Source: Byssochlamys sp. IMV 00236
Taxonomy: Eukaryota > Ascomycota > Eurotiomycetes > Eurotiales > Thermoascaceae
Assembly (NCBI GenBank): GCA_001931875.2
Contig: MSJH02000344.1
Span: forward strand, 1 to 29,955
Direction: 5' to 3'
DNA: 29,955 nt
A model generated the notes under the pieces. That model was not told the origin of the DNA. It saw only the letters and a program-made list of their open reading frames with translations, and did not search any database. The number at the start of each line of letters is the position of its first letter. Position 1 is the stretch's first letter. Positions 1-10,129 of the stretch are shown in pieces. A program made the position numbers and the translations under genes.

Positions 1-825
1 GAAACGTTTTATAGGAAATTGCTACTGTAACTGCTTTATGTTCTCTTTTTATATACAAACTACTTGCAGAATAAACTATACTGCGTTTGATTAACCCTAT
101 TACTCGATTCAGTCTCTGTCCCAATAAAGGTAAACGGATATATCTGCCAAACTTTGAACGCTTCAAGTTTATGTTCTAACCTCTGGGGTGATTTAAGTGA
201 GTGCTTAATGATTTGGTTGGCTAAAGCTATTAGCCCTATAGACACCTATTTTGCACCTTACTTATTCATATCCCTACTGCGCTCAGGGACATGCTTTGTT
301 ACACTTTACTGAGCTGTTTTTTTTTGTTGATGATGATGCCATCTATCGTCATATTCATAATGACTCTTGAACAAATATCTTGCTCGTTCCTATTATACTT
401 AACTAATTTATGTGACGTGAAGCTCTCGTTCTTTTTCCTTGGGAATATTTGTAGTCTCTGGATGGTTTAACCGAGGTACGGCTGTAGCGGCTGTTTAAAC
501 ATATATAGTCTTAATTTAAGAAATTTAACCAAAAAAGGAAGCGTATACCTAAAAATACAAATGAGTAAAGTTGCTACAAACAAAGCGTATCATCATTAGC
601 GACACATTCAAGAGAAAACAATAAATGTAGCACAAATAACTACTGTTACAGGGAGATTCAAAAAAAGTCGAGCCACACGAGCTTAAACGGAGAGAGAGAG
701 AGGAGTTTGATTATTGTCCCTGGGATAATCTTGACACCTGTTGTCTCTCTTTTTATTTAAAGGAGAAAACCATTCGTTTTATACTCCCTCTTTTTTCTTT
801 TTCTTTTTCTTTTCGTACATTTAAA
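1..825. other. Intergenic / upstream region
   Basis: No convincing gene is visible. The short open frame at 60-245 on the minus strand is low complexity and lacks a recognisable motif. The last 40 bases before the chitin deacetylase start form a pyrimidine tract (about 786-816, mostly T and C), a common feature just before start codons in this window; it probably belongs to the promoter and 5' UTR of the downstream gene. An AG-dinucleotide run lies at about 692-702. Confidence 0.6.
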
Positions 826-2698
826 ATGAAAGTGTTTGGTATTAGCACTGCTATCATTGCTCTTGCAACAGCTTTAGTTCAAGCTCAAACCAATTCTACT
901 TCATCCTGTGATCCCAACAGCTGTAAGCTACCAAACTGCCTTTGTCCATCCCAATCCCCTCCTGCAGGTCTCAGTCCAAAGGACGTACCTCAATTCGTTA
1001 CTATCACATTTGATGATTCAATTCAACCTAATTTGTTGGCTACTGCCAAGGATTTACTCAATGTGAAGCAAGTATTGATTAGACTTTCTTTTATGCTTTA
1101 CTAATGCAATATCTCCTTAATACACAACAGGAACCCCAATGGTTGTTTTGCAAAGGTAAAGCTTAATAATCCTTTGTGTGACTTTTTTAACATCGTCTCT
1201 AGGGTTCATGGTATGTTTCTATGCAATATACCGACTTTGCTCTTGTCCAGCAATGGTACGCTAATGGAAATGAAGTTGCCGAGTAAGTTTATACATATCT
1301 TATTGATGTTTGCTCACATCTTTTGTTTAATAGTCATACATTTACTCATGTTGGATCTCCTTCTGCTCAGTAAAGTTTATTTAATTTGTATAAACAGTAC
1401 ATTAACATGTGACACTATAGAGAAATTGCAGCTGCTCGTGCCATGTTAAACCAATATGGTGGTGTGCCTCTTGGTAAAATTAAGGGTTTCCGTGCTCCTT
1501 TCTGTAAGTTTAAATAGAAAAGGGGGAGAATGGATACTTATGAATGATAGTGAATTATACTACGGACACATTGAGAGAAATTGCAAAGCAAGGATTTAAA
1601 TATGATACCTCTGTTACTGCCGTTGTTGATGATTGCTACTGGTATGTCTAACATATTGTAATCATAAACGATATAAACTCTAATTTCTGTAGGCCATATA
1701 CCTTGGATTATGGTTTAGCTAATGACTGTTGGAATAATGTGTGTGGCTCCCAGCTTAAATTACCCGGTAAAGTGTCTCTCTTTTTTTCTCTCGTTTATAC
1801 AGTAGACTCATTCATGTGTAGGTGTCTGGGAAATCCCAATGTACGCCGTTGTCGACAACAAGGACATCCCTCAATTGATGGATGTCTACTTGGCTGGAAC
1901 ACCTTCTGATGTCACCACATGGTCTCAAACTAACTTTGACAGACATTATAATGGAAACCGTCAACCTTTTGGTATCTACGTCCACCCAAGTAAGTTATGA
2001 TGAAAATAAAAAGCACCATGAATAACATATATATTATAGCACATTTGACCAATTCTCCTGGTCTTCCTGATGTCAGTAGTCAAAAGAATGCTGTCGTTGA
2101 CTTTATTAAATCTTTACAAGGCAAGCCTGATGTTTGGTTTGTTAGCAATGAACAACTCTTACAATGGATGCAAAATCCTGTTCCTGCAAGCAAATTAGCT
2201 GAGCAGCCTTATATGCAGTGTAATTTACCCAACACAGGAAAAGAAATCTGTAACGGATTGGAAACTATCACGACCAACGGCGGAGTTGTTTCTGGCAATC
2301 TCTTGAATTCGTGTAACTTTAATGTGCAGAACTGGGCAACCTGTTACAATTGCCCTTCGACAGCACCCACGGTCGATAACCCAACCCCATCTAGTGCTGT
2401 TGCCAGCAGTGACCCCAAGTATCGCCACCCTGTCCCCAACAACTGTGACAGTATCTGGTGGGACCCTATCGCTGGACAATGTCTGTGCTCCAACACCACT
2501 TGTGCTTACCAAGACACAGCTGTCCCAGTGTCTACGAATACCTCTGTCAGTAGCAACAGTACAACCAATGGCAACTCTTCTTCCTCATCAACCAATTCTC
2601 AGCAAGCTGCCTCAGGTAAAACCTCTGATGGTGTCAAGGTAGCCAATGTGCTCGGATTCACCATTACTTTGGCTATTGCTGCTGTCATGGCCTTATAA
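826..2698 (+). CDS. Chitin deacetylase, secreted and probably GPI-anchored
   Basis: Predicted 485 aa protein in nine exons: 826-1067, 1131-1155, 1203-1282, 1334-1369, 1421-1503, 1551-1641, 1693-1766, 1822-1989, 2040-2698. It belongs to the NodB/polysaccharide deacetylase (carbohydrate esterase family 4) enzymes, which remove acetyl groups from chitin to give chitosan, a major wall polymer of mucoromycetes. Seen in the sequence: an N-terminal signal peptide (about residues 1-20), motif 1 TFDD (61-64, catalytic base and metal Asp), motif 2 HTFTH (117-121, metal His pair), motif 3 RAPF (152-155), and a late VHP (264-266) that fits the motif 5 His region. After the catalytic domain comes a Cys-containing segment, a Ser/Thr/Asn-rich stretch and a hydrophobic C-terminus of about 20 residues, fitting a GPI attachment signal. 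Intron 1 only keeps the frame if a GC donor (gcaagt at 1068) is used. Start chosen as the ATG giving a clean signal peptide after a pyrimidine tract. Confidence 0.93.
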
Positions 2699-2998
2699 TT
2701 AATTCATTCATCTGTTGTAAAAGTAAAAAAGAAGTATCTATTTATACATGGTTTCATGCTTGTTTATTTTTGAAATCCCGGCTGTCTTACACACACACAC
2801 ACACACAAACATCTACAGATATACCTAAAACGTTTTTTCTCTTTTTCTTTCTCTTTTTCCTTTTTTTAATTAAACAACATAGCAAAGTAGCCAACAACAA
2901 CAACAAAAAAGCAACATAAAAAGGCTTTATTTATTGAAATAAGCTGTCAATCCATTGACATTATTTATTCCCTTTTGAAACAAATATATTATAATAAC
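2699..2998. other. Intergenic region with AC microsatellite
   Basis: Spacer between the chitin deacetylase stop and the G alpha start. It holds an (AC)9 run at 2789-2806, a T/C-rich tract at about 2834-2867 and A-rich DNA up to the G alpha start. No gene is seen. Confidence 0.7.
2789..2806. repeat. (AC)9 microsatellite
   Basis: Nine uninterrupted AC units in the spacer between the chitin deacetylase and G alpha genes. This is a simple sequence repeat with no evident function. Confidence 0.9.
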
Positions 2999-4411
2999 AT
3001 GGGCTTATGCCAGTCTTCAGAAAAAGATAATCCAGAACGAAAGAGAAGTAATGAAATCGATAGATATTTGGAGAAGGAAAGAGGCATTCGAGAAAAAGAG
3101 TGTAAAATACTGTTATTGGGTAAGAACAGTATAAGAGTTTAACAAGAGAGTGTGTTGACATCTAATTCAGGAAGTGGCGAGTCTGGTAAATCAACCGTTT
3201 TAAAACAAATGAAGATTATCAACTTGAATGGATACTCATCAGACGAACTATTTGCTTGGAGAGCAACTGTTTATCGTAATGTGGTTGAAAGTGCTCAAGC
3301 TTTGATTCAAGCCATGACAAAGTTGGGAGTTGATTATGAAAAAGCAGAGTTACGAGTAAGTGAACAAAAAAAGAAAGAAAGCATGTTACTTATTTTAATA
3401 GGAAAATGTTGATAAAGTACTTGCATATCGAGTATCAGGCAATCCCAAGAGTCAATTAAGTCCAGAGATAGTAGCCATCATCAAATTATTATGGCAGGAT
3501 AAGGCAGTGTTGTCATACTTTGAGAAGCGAGATAAAACATTTTATATTATGGATTCAGCGCCATAGTAAGTTAATAATAATATATGTAGAGGTGGGCTCT
3601 AACTTTGTCATAGTTTTTTTGATTCCATGGATCGAATAGGACAAGCGAGTTATATACCAAATGAACAAGATGTCTTGCGGGCAAGACTCAAGACGACTGG
3701 AATAACTGAAATACAATTTCAGATGGGAGGATTTTCTGTACAGTAATATTACAAACATTGTATAGATTACCATGTGATACTGATTCCTTTTAAAGTATGT
3801 TTGATGTAGGTGGTCAACGCTCAGAACGGAAAAAATGGATCCATTGCTTTGACAATGTGACATCTGTTATATTCTGTGTAGCTCTAAGTGAGTATGACCA
3901 AGTGTTATTGGAAGAATCAAATCAAGTAAGTTAAAATGAAACAGACAACAGCCTATTTATATATTATAAAAGAATCGTATGTTGGAAAGCATTGCCTTGT
4001 TTGATTCTATTGTAAACAGTAGATGGTTTATGCATTCTTCAATTATGCTTTTTTTAAACAAGGTCGATATTTTTAAACTTAAAGTAAGATCATCCCCACT
4101 TAACCATTACTTTCCTGATTATGGTGGTGGGTCTGATGCAAATAAGGCAGCTAAATATATCCTTTGGCGATTTCTGCAGTGCAATAGAAATAAGTTAAAC
4201 ATTTACCCACAGTAAGTTCTCGGTGTATTCATACTCTTGAGTCTTATATATATTCTATTAGCCTCACTCAAGCAACAGATACATCCAATGTGAGTATAGA
4301 TTAAAGACGTGATTATGAAAACTAACCATGTTTATATAGATTCGATTTGTGTTTGCAGCCATCAAAGAAACTCTATTACAAAATGCACTTCGAGATTCTG
4401 GTATGCTTTAA
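2999..4411 (+). CDS. Heterotrimeric G protein alpha subunit
   Basis: Predicted 355 aa in eight exons: 2999-3119, 3171-3355, 3402-3565, 3614-3742, 3796-3925, 3973-4211, 4262-4289, 4340-4411; fungal G alpha proteins are about 353-356 aa. It couples seven-transmembrane receptors to effectors at the plasma membrane. Seen: Gly2 and Cys4 at the N-terminus (N-myristoylation and palmitoylation candidates), P-loop GSGESGKST (41-49), switch I with Arg181 in RLKTTG, switch II DVGGQ (203-207, catalytic Gln207), and NKVD (272-275) for guanine recognition. The usual TCAT guanine-contact motif reads TQAT (325-328). The C-terminus ends SGML with Ser, not Cys, at the fourth position from the end, so it is not a pertussis-toxin type substrate; that is common in fungal cAMP-pathway alpha subunits. 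The final exon runs straight to TAA without another intron. Which fungal G alpha group it belongs to is not settled here. Confidence 0.95.
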
Positions 4412-4750
4412 CATCATCACTACTTTTATCCTAATACCCACTACTGCTAATTCGTGACTGTCAAATAAAAAATTTTTTTTTCACTTCTAAAAAGTATATA
4501 AAGCCCATGTGAATCCATTTTTATTCAACTTACAACACTTAAATTCAACGATTGATATAAAAAGCATTCATGTGAGATGGCTACTTTGGTAGTTATCATT
4601 GAAACATTGAAATCGTCAAACAATTGAAGATAACCACACGGGGATTGGGTGCACAGAATGGTGAGGATTGATCTTCGTATCAACCTATGGCATTATGTGC
4701 AATTCCTTGTGTTATATATATATATTTATAATTTATTTAAATGAAAAAGT
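4412..4750. other. Intergenic region between convergent G alpha and TFIIIC-subunit genes
   Basis: This should hold both 3' UTRs. It also has a textbook TATA motif on the plus strand (TATATAAA, 4495-4502) only 84 bases after the G alpha stop. The only downstream plus-strand start (ATG at 4577) gives a 16-codon frame, so no protein gene is supported; a non-coding or antisense transcript is conceivable but unproven. Confidence 0.5.
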
Positions 4751-5315
4751 TTACATAAAGATATTATCCATTTCATCCTTTTGTCTCTTTTGTGATTCTT
4801 CCTTCATCTTGGCTTCATTTATTGCCTCTGCATCCATCTTGGGTTCTAATGTGACTGAATCAAAATGTACCATCTTTTCTGTAGAACAAGCAAATGTCAA
4901 ATTGTACTTTTGTTTCTTTTTATCATCATCCCTGGATCGCATGGAACTCAAAAGTGGTAATAAACCCGTTGTCTCTCTTTTGCTTTCTTGAATCTCGAAT
5001 AGTAAATGAGTACCAATTGTATCGTCAATCTCGCCTTCAAAGAACTGATTCCCAATCTGTAAATATGGTTTCCCTTCTTTTAATCCCTAAAAGAGACATG
5101 CGTGAGAAAAAAATAACAAGACGAATGTATGAATGATCTTACAATTATTCGACAGCCTCCTTGTGTTTTTGATACTGAGTCAATATATTCGTCTGTTATT
5201 GTTGTGCCCACGTTAAAGAGTACATAATTTGTCTAGTATGTTTTAGTCTTTTTAAGAGATAAAATTTCGCTTATCAACTTGCCTCTTCTTCATACTCGTA
5301 ATCAGAATCGTCCAT
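4751..5315 (-). CDS. TFIIIC small subunit with triple-barrel domain (Sfc7/GTF3C6-like)
   Basis: Predicted 152 aa in three exons on the minus strand: 5315-5283, 5232-5143, 5086-4751. The N-terminus is acidic (M-D-D-S-D-Y-E-Y-E-E-E) and leads into a beta-rich domain with the pattern TNYVLFNVG, then YLQIGNQFFEGEIDDTIGTH, which matches the TFIIIC_sub6/triple-barrel signature (Y-LQI-x-G/N-Q-F-x-GEY/I-x-D-T-x-GT). The C-terminal third is charged and Lys/Glu-rich. In yeasts and humans this subunit is part of the RNA polymerase III factor TFIIIC that binds tRNA-gene promoters in the nucleus. The first intron needs a GC donor (gcaagt, starting at 5282) to join the acidic start to the barrel; a nearby GT donor would break the frame. 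It is divergent from the lipase gene, with 231 bases between the two starts. Confidence 0.82.
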
Positions 5316-5546
5316 GGTTGTAATTCAATATACTTTATGATCTGCTAAAGAAGTTTATAAAAAATTTTACAGGTTAAAATTCAGCATAATCAGTCCAATG
5401 TTTGTTTGAGGCTTATGAATGAACCAAGCTTTGATCATTGTAGCCGTTTGATACAAAAGATCATAAGGACACACATGACTTGACTCCATTTATATGTGTT
5501 ACCCCTCATTCTTTCTTTTTCTTTCTTTCTTTCTTTCTTTTAAATA
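5316..5546. promoter_or_regulatory. Shared divergent promoter region (TFIIIC subunit / lipase)
   Basis: These 231 bases separate two start codons pointing away from each other, so both promoters must lie here. A CTTT-repeat pyrimidine tract (about 5511-5540) sits directly before the lipase ATG. No clear TATA box was seen for either gene. Confidence 0.6.
5511..5540 (+). repeat. CTTT-repeat pyrimidine tract before the lipase start
   Basis: About seven imperfect CTTT units end 6 bases before the lipase ATG at 5547. Similar pyrimidine tracts precede other starts in this window, so it probably lies in the 5' UTR. Confidence 0.8.
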
Positions 5547-7637
5547 ATGGCTAACGGACGAAATCGAATATACTTTGTACTCGCGTTCATCATATCCTCC
5601 ATACCATCAGCATTTGGATTCTATGCATTAAATGCCCATTTCACATTTCTAGCCACTGTTTTGTTTGCCCTTTCATTCATCAGTTTGGGTCTATCTGCCT
5701 TTTTATTCCTCGGATACAAGACATTTAAGCATGGTAAACCCTTTTTGATGTCACTTCTCGTCCATACCAATCAATGCCTGCGACCCTTGACGCGGTACCT
5801 ATCACGATCCATCATCTTTCGACCGCTCTTTTCAGCAGCTGTTCGAATTGGCTTTTTTGCCTTCTTTGTGGTGCTCCTGATGAGCGATCATTTGATCCGA
5901 GTACTGCTGAGATTATTTGTAGGAAAGCATGCGACCAATCGATATTATTGTAAGTCTATCCTGTAACTTCTTTTAGGCTTTTCTAACTTATTATTATCAT
6001 AGCCATCACGAGTGCAATGGACCCACAGCTTGATTTATTTGATGATTCTATTCCGAAAACAAGGTATTTAGAGGATCGTGACCTGTTTAGACAAAGAAAG
6101 CAACTACGCATGACAGAACAACAAGGACATGAATCACGTGCGCTGACGACACTCTTGAAAAGACCCAAGTACTCGTTGTCATTAGCCTATACACTAGCGG
6201 TTGCTAGTAAACTTGTGTATGAAGACGTTGAAGTCATTAAGCATGAATTGAGAAAAGCGGGGTTCGATGTCGACCGCACCTTTCGTCCGATTGCATATAA
6301 AGTAAATACAACAAACAAGCAAAAAAGAAAAGGAGGCTGACAGAGTATATATAGAACATTTGTGCTTTTATAACCGAGAAAGATGATGATATTCTACTTG
6401 TCTTTAGAGGGTAACAACTTTTTATTATTATGCTTTTCTAGAGATTAAACAATTGTTTGCTAGAACCAATCCACTTAATATGCAAAACTATCTTACAAAT
6501 ATTACCTTTACTATGACCAAAGTAGAATCAGCTTGGGGACCTATGGGAAAGGTCCATCAAGGATTCTGGAAAGCCATGGGTGAGCCTCGAAAAAAGATGG
6601 AGAGAAAAGCGACAGATAGACGACCTATTTTACGTATTGTGTTGAATAATACATCCATCTTTAAAACTATTCTTTCTGCTTTGAAAGGAGCAGCCAAGAT
6701 CCTTCATTTTTTGTCAATCAATCTATTTCATCACGTCAATGAACCGATTGATAGCACCTGGATTGGACCTGATAAGGATATTAGAACACATAGCATGTAT
6801 GCACAGGCAGAGGAGTATATCTTGAAGCTTATTCAACAATCTATGCCAAGTGACCCCAGGCCTGCATCTAGAGGATCCGGTCTGTCATCACATGGACGCA
6901 CCTCAGCCTTTAAAAAGAAGAAGCGATTGTTTATTACAGGGCATTCACTTGGTGGAGCGATGGGGACAAGTAAATTTTATATACAAGAGTTAAGTATGTT
7001 GCTTACTCTTTTTAAACAGTCTTTCTTGGAAAAATGCTTCAATCCAATAGTCCTCTGCTTGAACATTTTGCAGGATTATATACATATGGACAACCCAAGA
7101 TAGGCGACGCTGAATTTTCTAGAGTATTTAGTCCCAAGATGACCAGTAAAATATTTCATCATGCTTACAATAATGACATTATACCACGAATACCTACCTT
7201 TTTTGACTACTAGTAAAATAAGAAACAACAAAGATTTGACAACAGTTCTAACTTTTATTAGTACTCCACCTGGTACGCTTGTCTTTATAGATTCAGCTTA
7301 CAACATCACACTCTATCCTCCTAACCCATATACAAATGAACCAGTACCCGTTCGACCGATTTCGTTCTTGCATCTCTCAGGGTTGCTAAATCGACATGTG
7401 ATAAAAAGAATTGTGAGAGAAAACCAGATTAGGATTCTCTTTCGTATTCTGTTTCCTTTCTTTTTAAATGATCACTTTCCTTCGGATTATTGTGATAGTT
7501 TAAGAAGAGGTAAACTTCATTGGATCATCATGGGCGCAGGTGGATTAGAAGGTGGACATGAAGACCAAGACATGTATACAAAGAAACGAGGATCATTTGA
7601 CAGAAGATATAGTATAGTAGATGTTCATAATGGTTAA
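5547..7637 (+). CDS. Class 3 lipase with N-terminal membrane segments
   Basis: Predicted 610 aa in six exons: 5547-5949, 6003-6301, 6355-6410, 6464-6969, 7020-7212, 7262-7637. It is an alpha/beta-hydrolase of the fungal lipase class 3 type. The first 135 residues hold three hydrophobic segments (about 8-30, 33-57 and 105-130), so it is probably anchored in a membrane. Next come the strand ILLVFRGTNP (oxyanion-hole region), and GHSLGGA (412-418, nucleophile Ser414). After that, YTYGQPKIGD and HAYNNDIIPRIP carry the family's conserved GxP and catalytic Asp region. The catalytic His is not certain; His in DHFPSDY is a candidate. About 140 residues, basic then hydrophobic, separate the oxyanion region from the nucleophile, longer than in small secreted lipases. 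The substrate (acylglycerol or phospholipid) cannot be read from sequence. Introns 2 and 3 end at atatatag and tttgctag; other acceptors break the frame. Confidence 0.88.
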
Positions 7638-7674
7638 TTTATTCTATATATATAAAAAAACGCTTTCTTTTTTC

Positions 7675-7959
7675 TTAATGTTTTGTCTGTCTTGCCTCAA
7701 GTAGTTGTAACATGCAAGCTTCGATACCGAATTGCTTGTGATGAAAGAAGTAAGGTATAATGGGCATATAAGCTTGATTGCTTGTACAGACTGTAAAGTG
7801 ATGACTATAGCTTGATGAAGGTAATAATAAGCTTGAAATAGGTGGTAACCAGACAGGAGAAGTATCTTCTAATCTAATTTCATATTGACCACTTCTTTTA
7901 CTTGTCATTCTATCGGAATACATAAAAAAAAAAAAAAGGAAAACCAAGGATCTTTTCAT
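7675..7959 (-). CDS. Small hypothetical protein
   Basis: A 94-codon open frame, or 77 codons if it starts at the internal MTSKRSG Met (7908) after a T-rich run. The longer version includes a poly-Phe run encoded by a T13 stretch that looks more like a 5' UTR or an intron polypyrimidine tract ending in ccgatag, so the shorter start or an upstream exon is more likely. The C-terminal half (HHKQFGIEACMLQLLEARQ) looks coding. I do not recognise the family. An open frame at 8212-8030 on the same strand, with hydrophobic beta-like content, may be an upstream exon, but I could not find a splice that joins them cleanly. Confidence 0.35.
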   Translation of the reverse strand: MKRSLVFLFFFFMYSDRMTSKRSGQYEIRLEDTSPVWLPPISSLLLPSSSYSHHFTVCTSNQAYMPIIPYFFHHKQFGIEACMLQLLEARQTKH

Positions 7960-8029
7960 TTATATATCATTTTATTTTGTTGTCTGTTCAATTGTATAGA
8001 GTTAAATGACTGTCAGTCAAATATCCAAG

Positions 8030-8212
8030 TCATTTGGTACTAAATTGAAGTTTCTTCTTGGGTTCATTGATAGAGCTATAGTTGATGAATAAACAGTCAA
8101 CTACAACTACAATAAATGCCCGTTTTGATGAGTATGAAATCAATACAAATTCAAATACCGGTTGCTTACTTGACTCGTTCGCCCTTGTCGGTACAACTTG
8201 TGGGAATATCAT
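8030..8212 (-). CDS. Possible small ORF or upstream exon, unrecognised
   Basis: Sixty codons with a Val/Ile-rich centre (KRAFIVVVVDCLF). It could be an exon of the gene at 7675-7959 or a stand-alone frame. A good donor (gtaagc) lies inside it and an acceptor (aactatag) about 90 bases further on, so the frame may itself be interrupted. No family is recognised, and the evidence is weak. Confidence 0.25.
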   Translation of the reverse strand: MIFPQVVPTRANESSKQPVFEFVLISYSSKRAFIVVVVDCLFINYSSINEPKKKLQFSTK

Positions 8213-8336
8213 TTTAAAAGATTATCCTTTATTATTACTTTGATGGGATCTTTCTTTCTTTTTACTTGTACTCGAGTCAGAGAAAACCCATTTCTATTGA
8301 CTTTTTTATGCTTTGACGTGTGATACAATGCTTCAC

Positions 8337-8396
8337 CTCTCAATTTATCAAATGTTTGAAAACTTCGGTCACCTTTTCGAGGTTTGATTGTCCAGA
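8337..8396 (-). repeat. 60-base dispersed repeat, copy A
   Basis: Read on the minus strand, this stretch begins TCTGGACAATCAAACCTCG and ends ATAAATTGAGAG. It matches 11356-11415 (plus strand) at 52 of 60 positions without gaps. The pattern AACCTCG...TTTGATAAATTGAGAG resembles terminal repeats of pogo-type (Tc1/mariner superfamily) elements, but that assignment is an inference. Just beside it, at 8415-8443, is a near-palindrome with outer arms TAGTCAA / TTGACTA. Confidence 0.75.
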
Positions 8397-8543
8397 AAAA
8401 AAAGAGACTAGTTTAGTCAACTTTTCAAAGTTAAATTGACTACTTTTTAGAAAAATAACCGAGGAATACATTTAATATTTATATAGTTAAAATGGGAGAT
8501 GACAAACTTCTTCACTCTTACCTTATTGACAGTTTTGATTGCT

Positions 8544-8976
8544 TCACCAAGCCCACACCTTGACGATATCTCTAAACTTTGGATACTCATCACTGTCGAC
8601 TAATTGCATGCTGATAGGTGGTAGCTTCCTCCATAAGATACAGCTTTTCTATTATTATCTTTGCCAGCACACCAGACTTTTTGATATCAACTATATGTTT
8701 CTGGTACAAATCTTCAACAGATACAACGGGGCCAGCTTTGATTATTTTGGGAATGAATGTGTTTTGCTTTAGCATCGACGGATATCTTTCAACTTGCTCC
8801 TTTGTTGTCTTGCAAGATACATATGATGCAAGTATATGAGATTCGATAAGCGATAAAGGTATATTATTTGAGGGTAATACTAAGGGCGTTGCAAAATTCA
8901 AAAAAGATAATACTCCTCCAAACCACAAAATACCCTTTTGAAAGGAAACTGAAGGTTGTTCAAGTGAAAAATGCAT
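8544..8976 (-). CDS. Hypothetical small protein with a hydrophobic N-terminal segment
   Basis: An intact 128-codon frame runs from 8976 to 8590. A better end may come from a 49-base intron (8641-8593, donor gtatct, acceptor gtcgacag) leading to a second exon 8592-8544 that adds DEYPKFRDIVKVWAW and a stop; this gives 127 aa. Residues about 15-35 (GILWFGGVLSFLNFATPLV) could be one membrane segment, and the rest is soluble and charged. I do not recognise the family. A TATA-like AT-rich stretch lies upstream on this strand (about 9004-9025). The antisense frame at 8618-8839 is treated as a shadow because the minus-strand frame is longer and is followed by a plausible exon. Confidence 0.45.
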
Positions 8977-9327
8977 TATATGTGAGTATTACAACTCAAA
9001 ATAATATATAATTTATAAAATATACCTTTAACAATGAGCTTTGTTTATATCCTACCACTTTTTATAGACTTCACATTAACAATCATAGTTTATAGTAACG
9101 CATTGAGGAAATTGGACTTACATTGCAAGTAGAACCTTTGGTCATATATTATCTATATATAGTCTCTCTTTGCTTGACAACATTTGTATATTTTCTACCA
9201 TATCAATAGAATCGTACTACTCGTACATAGTATTATACATCTTGTTTCATAAAACAAATACCTTGATATATAATAACTTTGCATTCAATCTATTGATAAT
9301 AGCTGTTGTGTTTAAATGTTTTTGCAC

Positions 9328-10030
9328 TCATAATTCCACTGTAGCTTGGATTCTTATGAGCTCCTCAGTGTTAAGTTGATCAACAGTACGTAATAAGAAT
9401 GTAACTGTATCCATTGGGCATTGGTATAGTTCTGATACTGTGCATATCTTCAATATAGTAGCTTGAATGTTTTGCACCAAAGAAAACCTAAAAAAAAACG
9501 AAAAAAAGGTCAGCAACGATGCCAAAAGACTTTTAAAGGTTTAGATCGCTACCATGACGGCATTTTTCAGGTCGACCATTGACCATCAGAACAAGGGACC
9601 AGGTACCCATAAAAACCATCAGACAATCAAATACCAGAGCAGCCTGCAAAGATCCGCAGTAGAAGACGTACCGTTGGGGTATGCATTAGCTGAGCCTTGT
9701 CAATTGTCAACTAGTTTATGTACCCTATTGCGCCAGCCTGACAGCAGGAAGCATCATCAGCAATCTGCCACAGCTGTGATCTCAGATAACCAGCTCCCAA
9801 CTAACTACTTAGCCCCCTGTAAAGATTCCAATCGAACGTCCCATAACTCTCCTTTTGGCTGCCTGAAAGCCTCCAGTTGAGTGATAAAACGAACGACAGT
9901 TGTCAGTCCAGGACACGTGTTGAGCACCATAGAAAGAGATTGTATAGAGATCATTGAACACACAATCATCGCCCTGCTAAATAAGATTTTATAAAAGCTT
10001 ACCTAGACCAAAGAGAGCTACCAGAAGAGT
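9328..10030 (-). CDS. Probable multi-exon gene, unresolved
   Basis: Several minus-strand pieces look coding but I could not join them with confidence. The last piece (9509-9328, after acceptor tttttttag) ends with a charged helix-like segment containing VDQLNTEELIRIQATVEL and a TGA. An upstream piece (about 9988-9825) contains VVRFITQLEAFRQPKGELW. Between them lies a hydrophobic stretch (about 9635-9545). A good donor (ctag/gtaagc) at about 10001 and a canonical TATA box at 10101-10094, followed by a pyrimidine-rich start region, indicate that transcription runs on the minus strand. The plus-strand frame at 9554-9880 overlaps and is Ser/Thr/Gln-rich without motifs, so I disfavour it. The family is not recognised. 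Confidence 0.3.
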
Positions 10031-10093
10031 AAAAGAGAAAAGTATAAAGGGAAAAGAAAGAGAGAGAAAAAGGAATGAGAGCAAATTTCTCTC

Positions 10094-10101
10094 TTTTTAT
10101 A
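10094..10101 (-). promoter_or_regulatory. TATA box (TATAAAAA)
   Basis: The minus strand reads gggTATAAAAAgagag, followed within about 30-90 bases by a long C/T-rich tract (10021-10085), a typical start region in this genome. This is the best evidence that an expressed minus-strand gene begins near 10030. Confidence 0.6.
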
Positions 10102-10129
10102 CCCTTTTCTTAGTTATGTGAGGTTATTG

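Noticed and set aside
2225..2642. Open frames overlapping the chitin deacetylase last exon (both strands)
   Set aside because: Shadows of the Ser/Thr-rich coding exon in other frames, with no independent support.
9554..9880. Plus-strand 108-codon open frame
   Set aside because: It has no motif and biased low-complexity content. The TATA box, pyrimidine tract and splice signals all point to transcription on the opposite strand.
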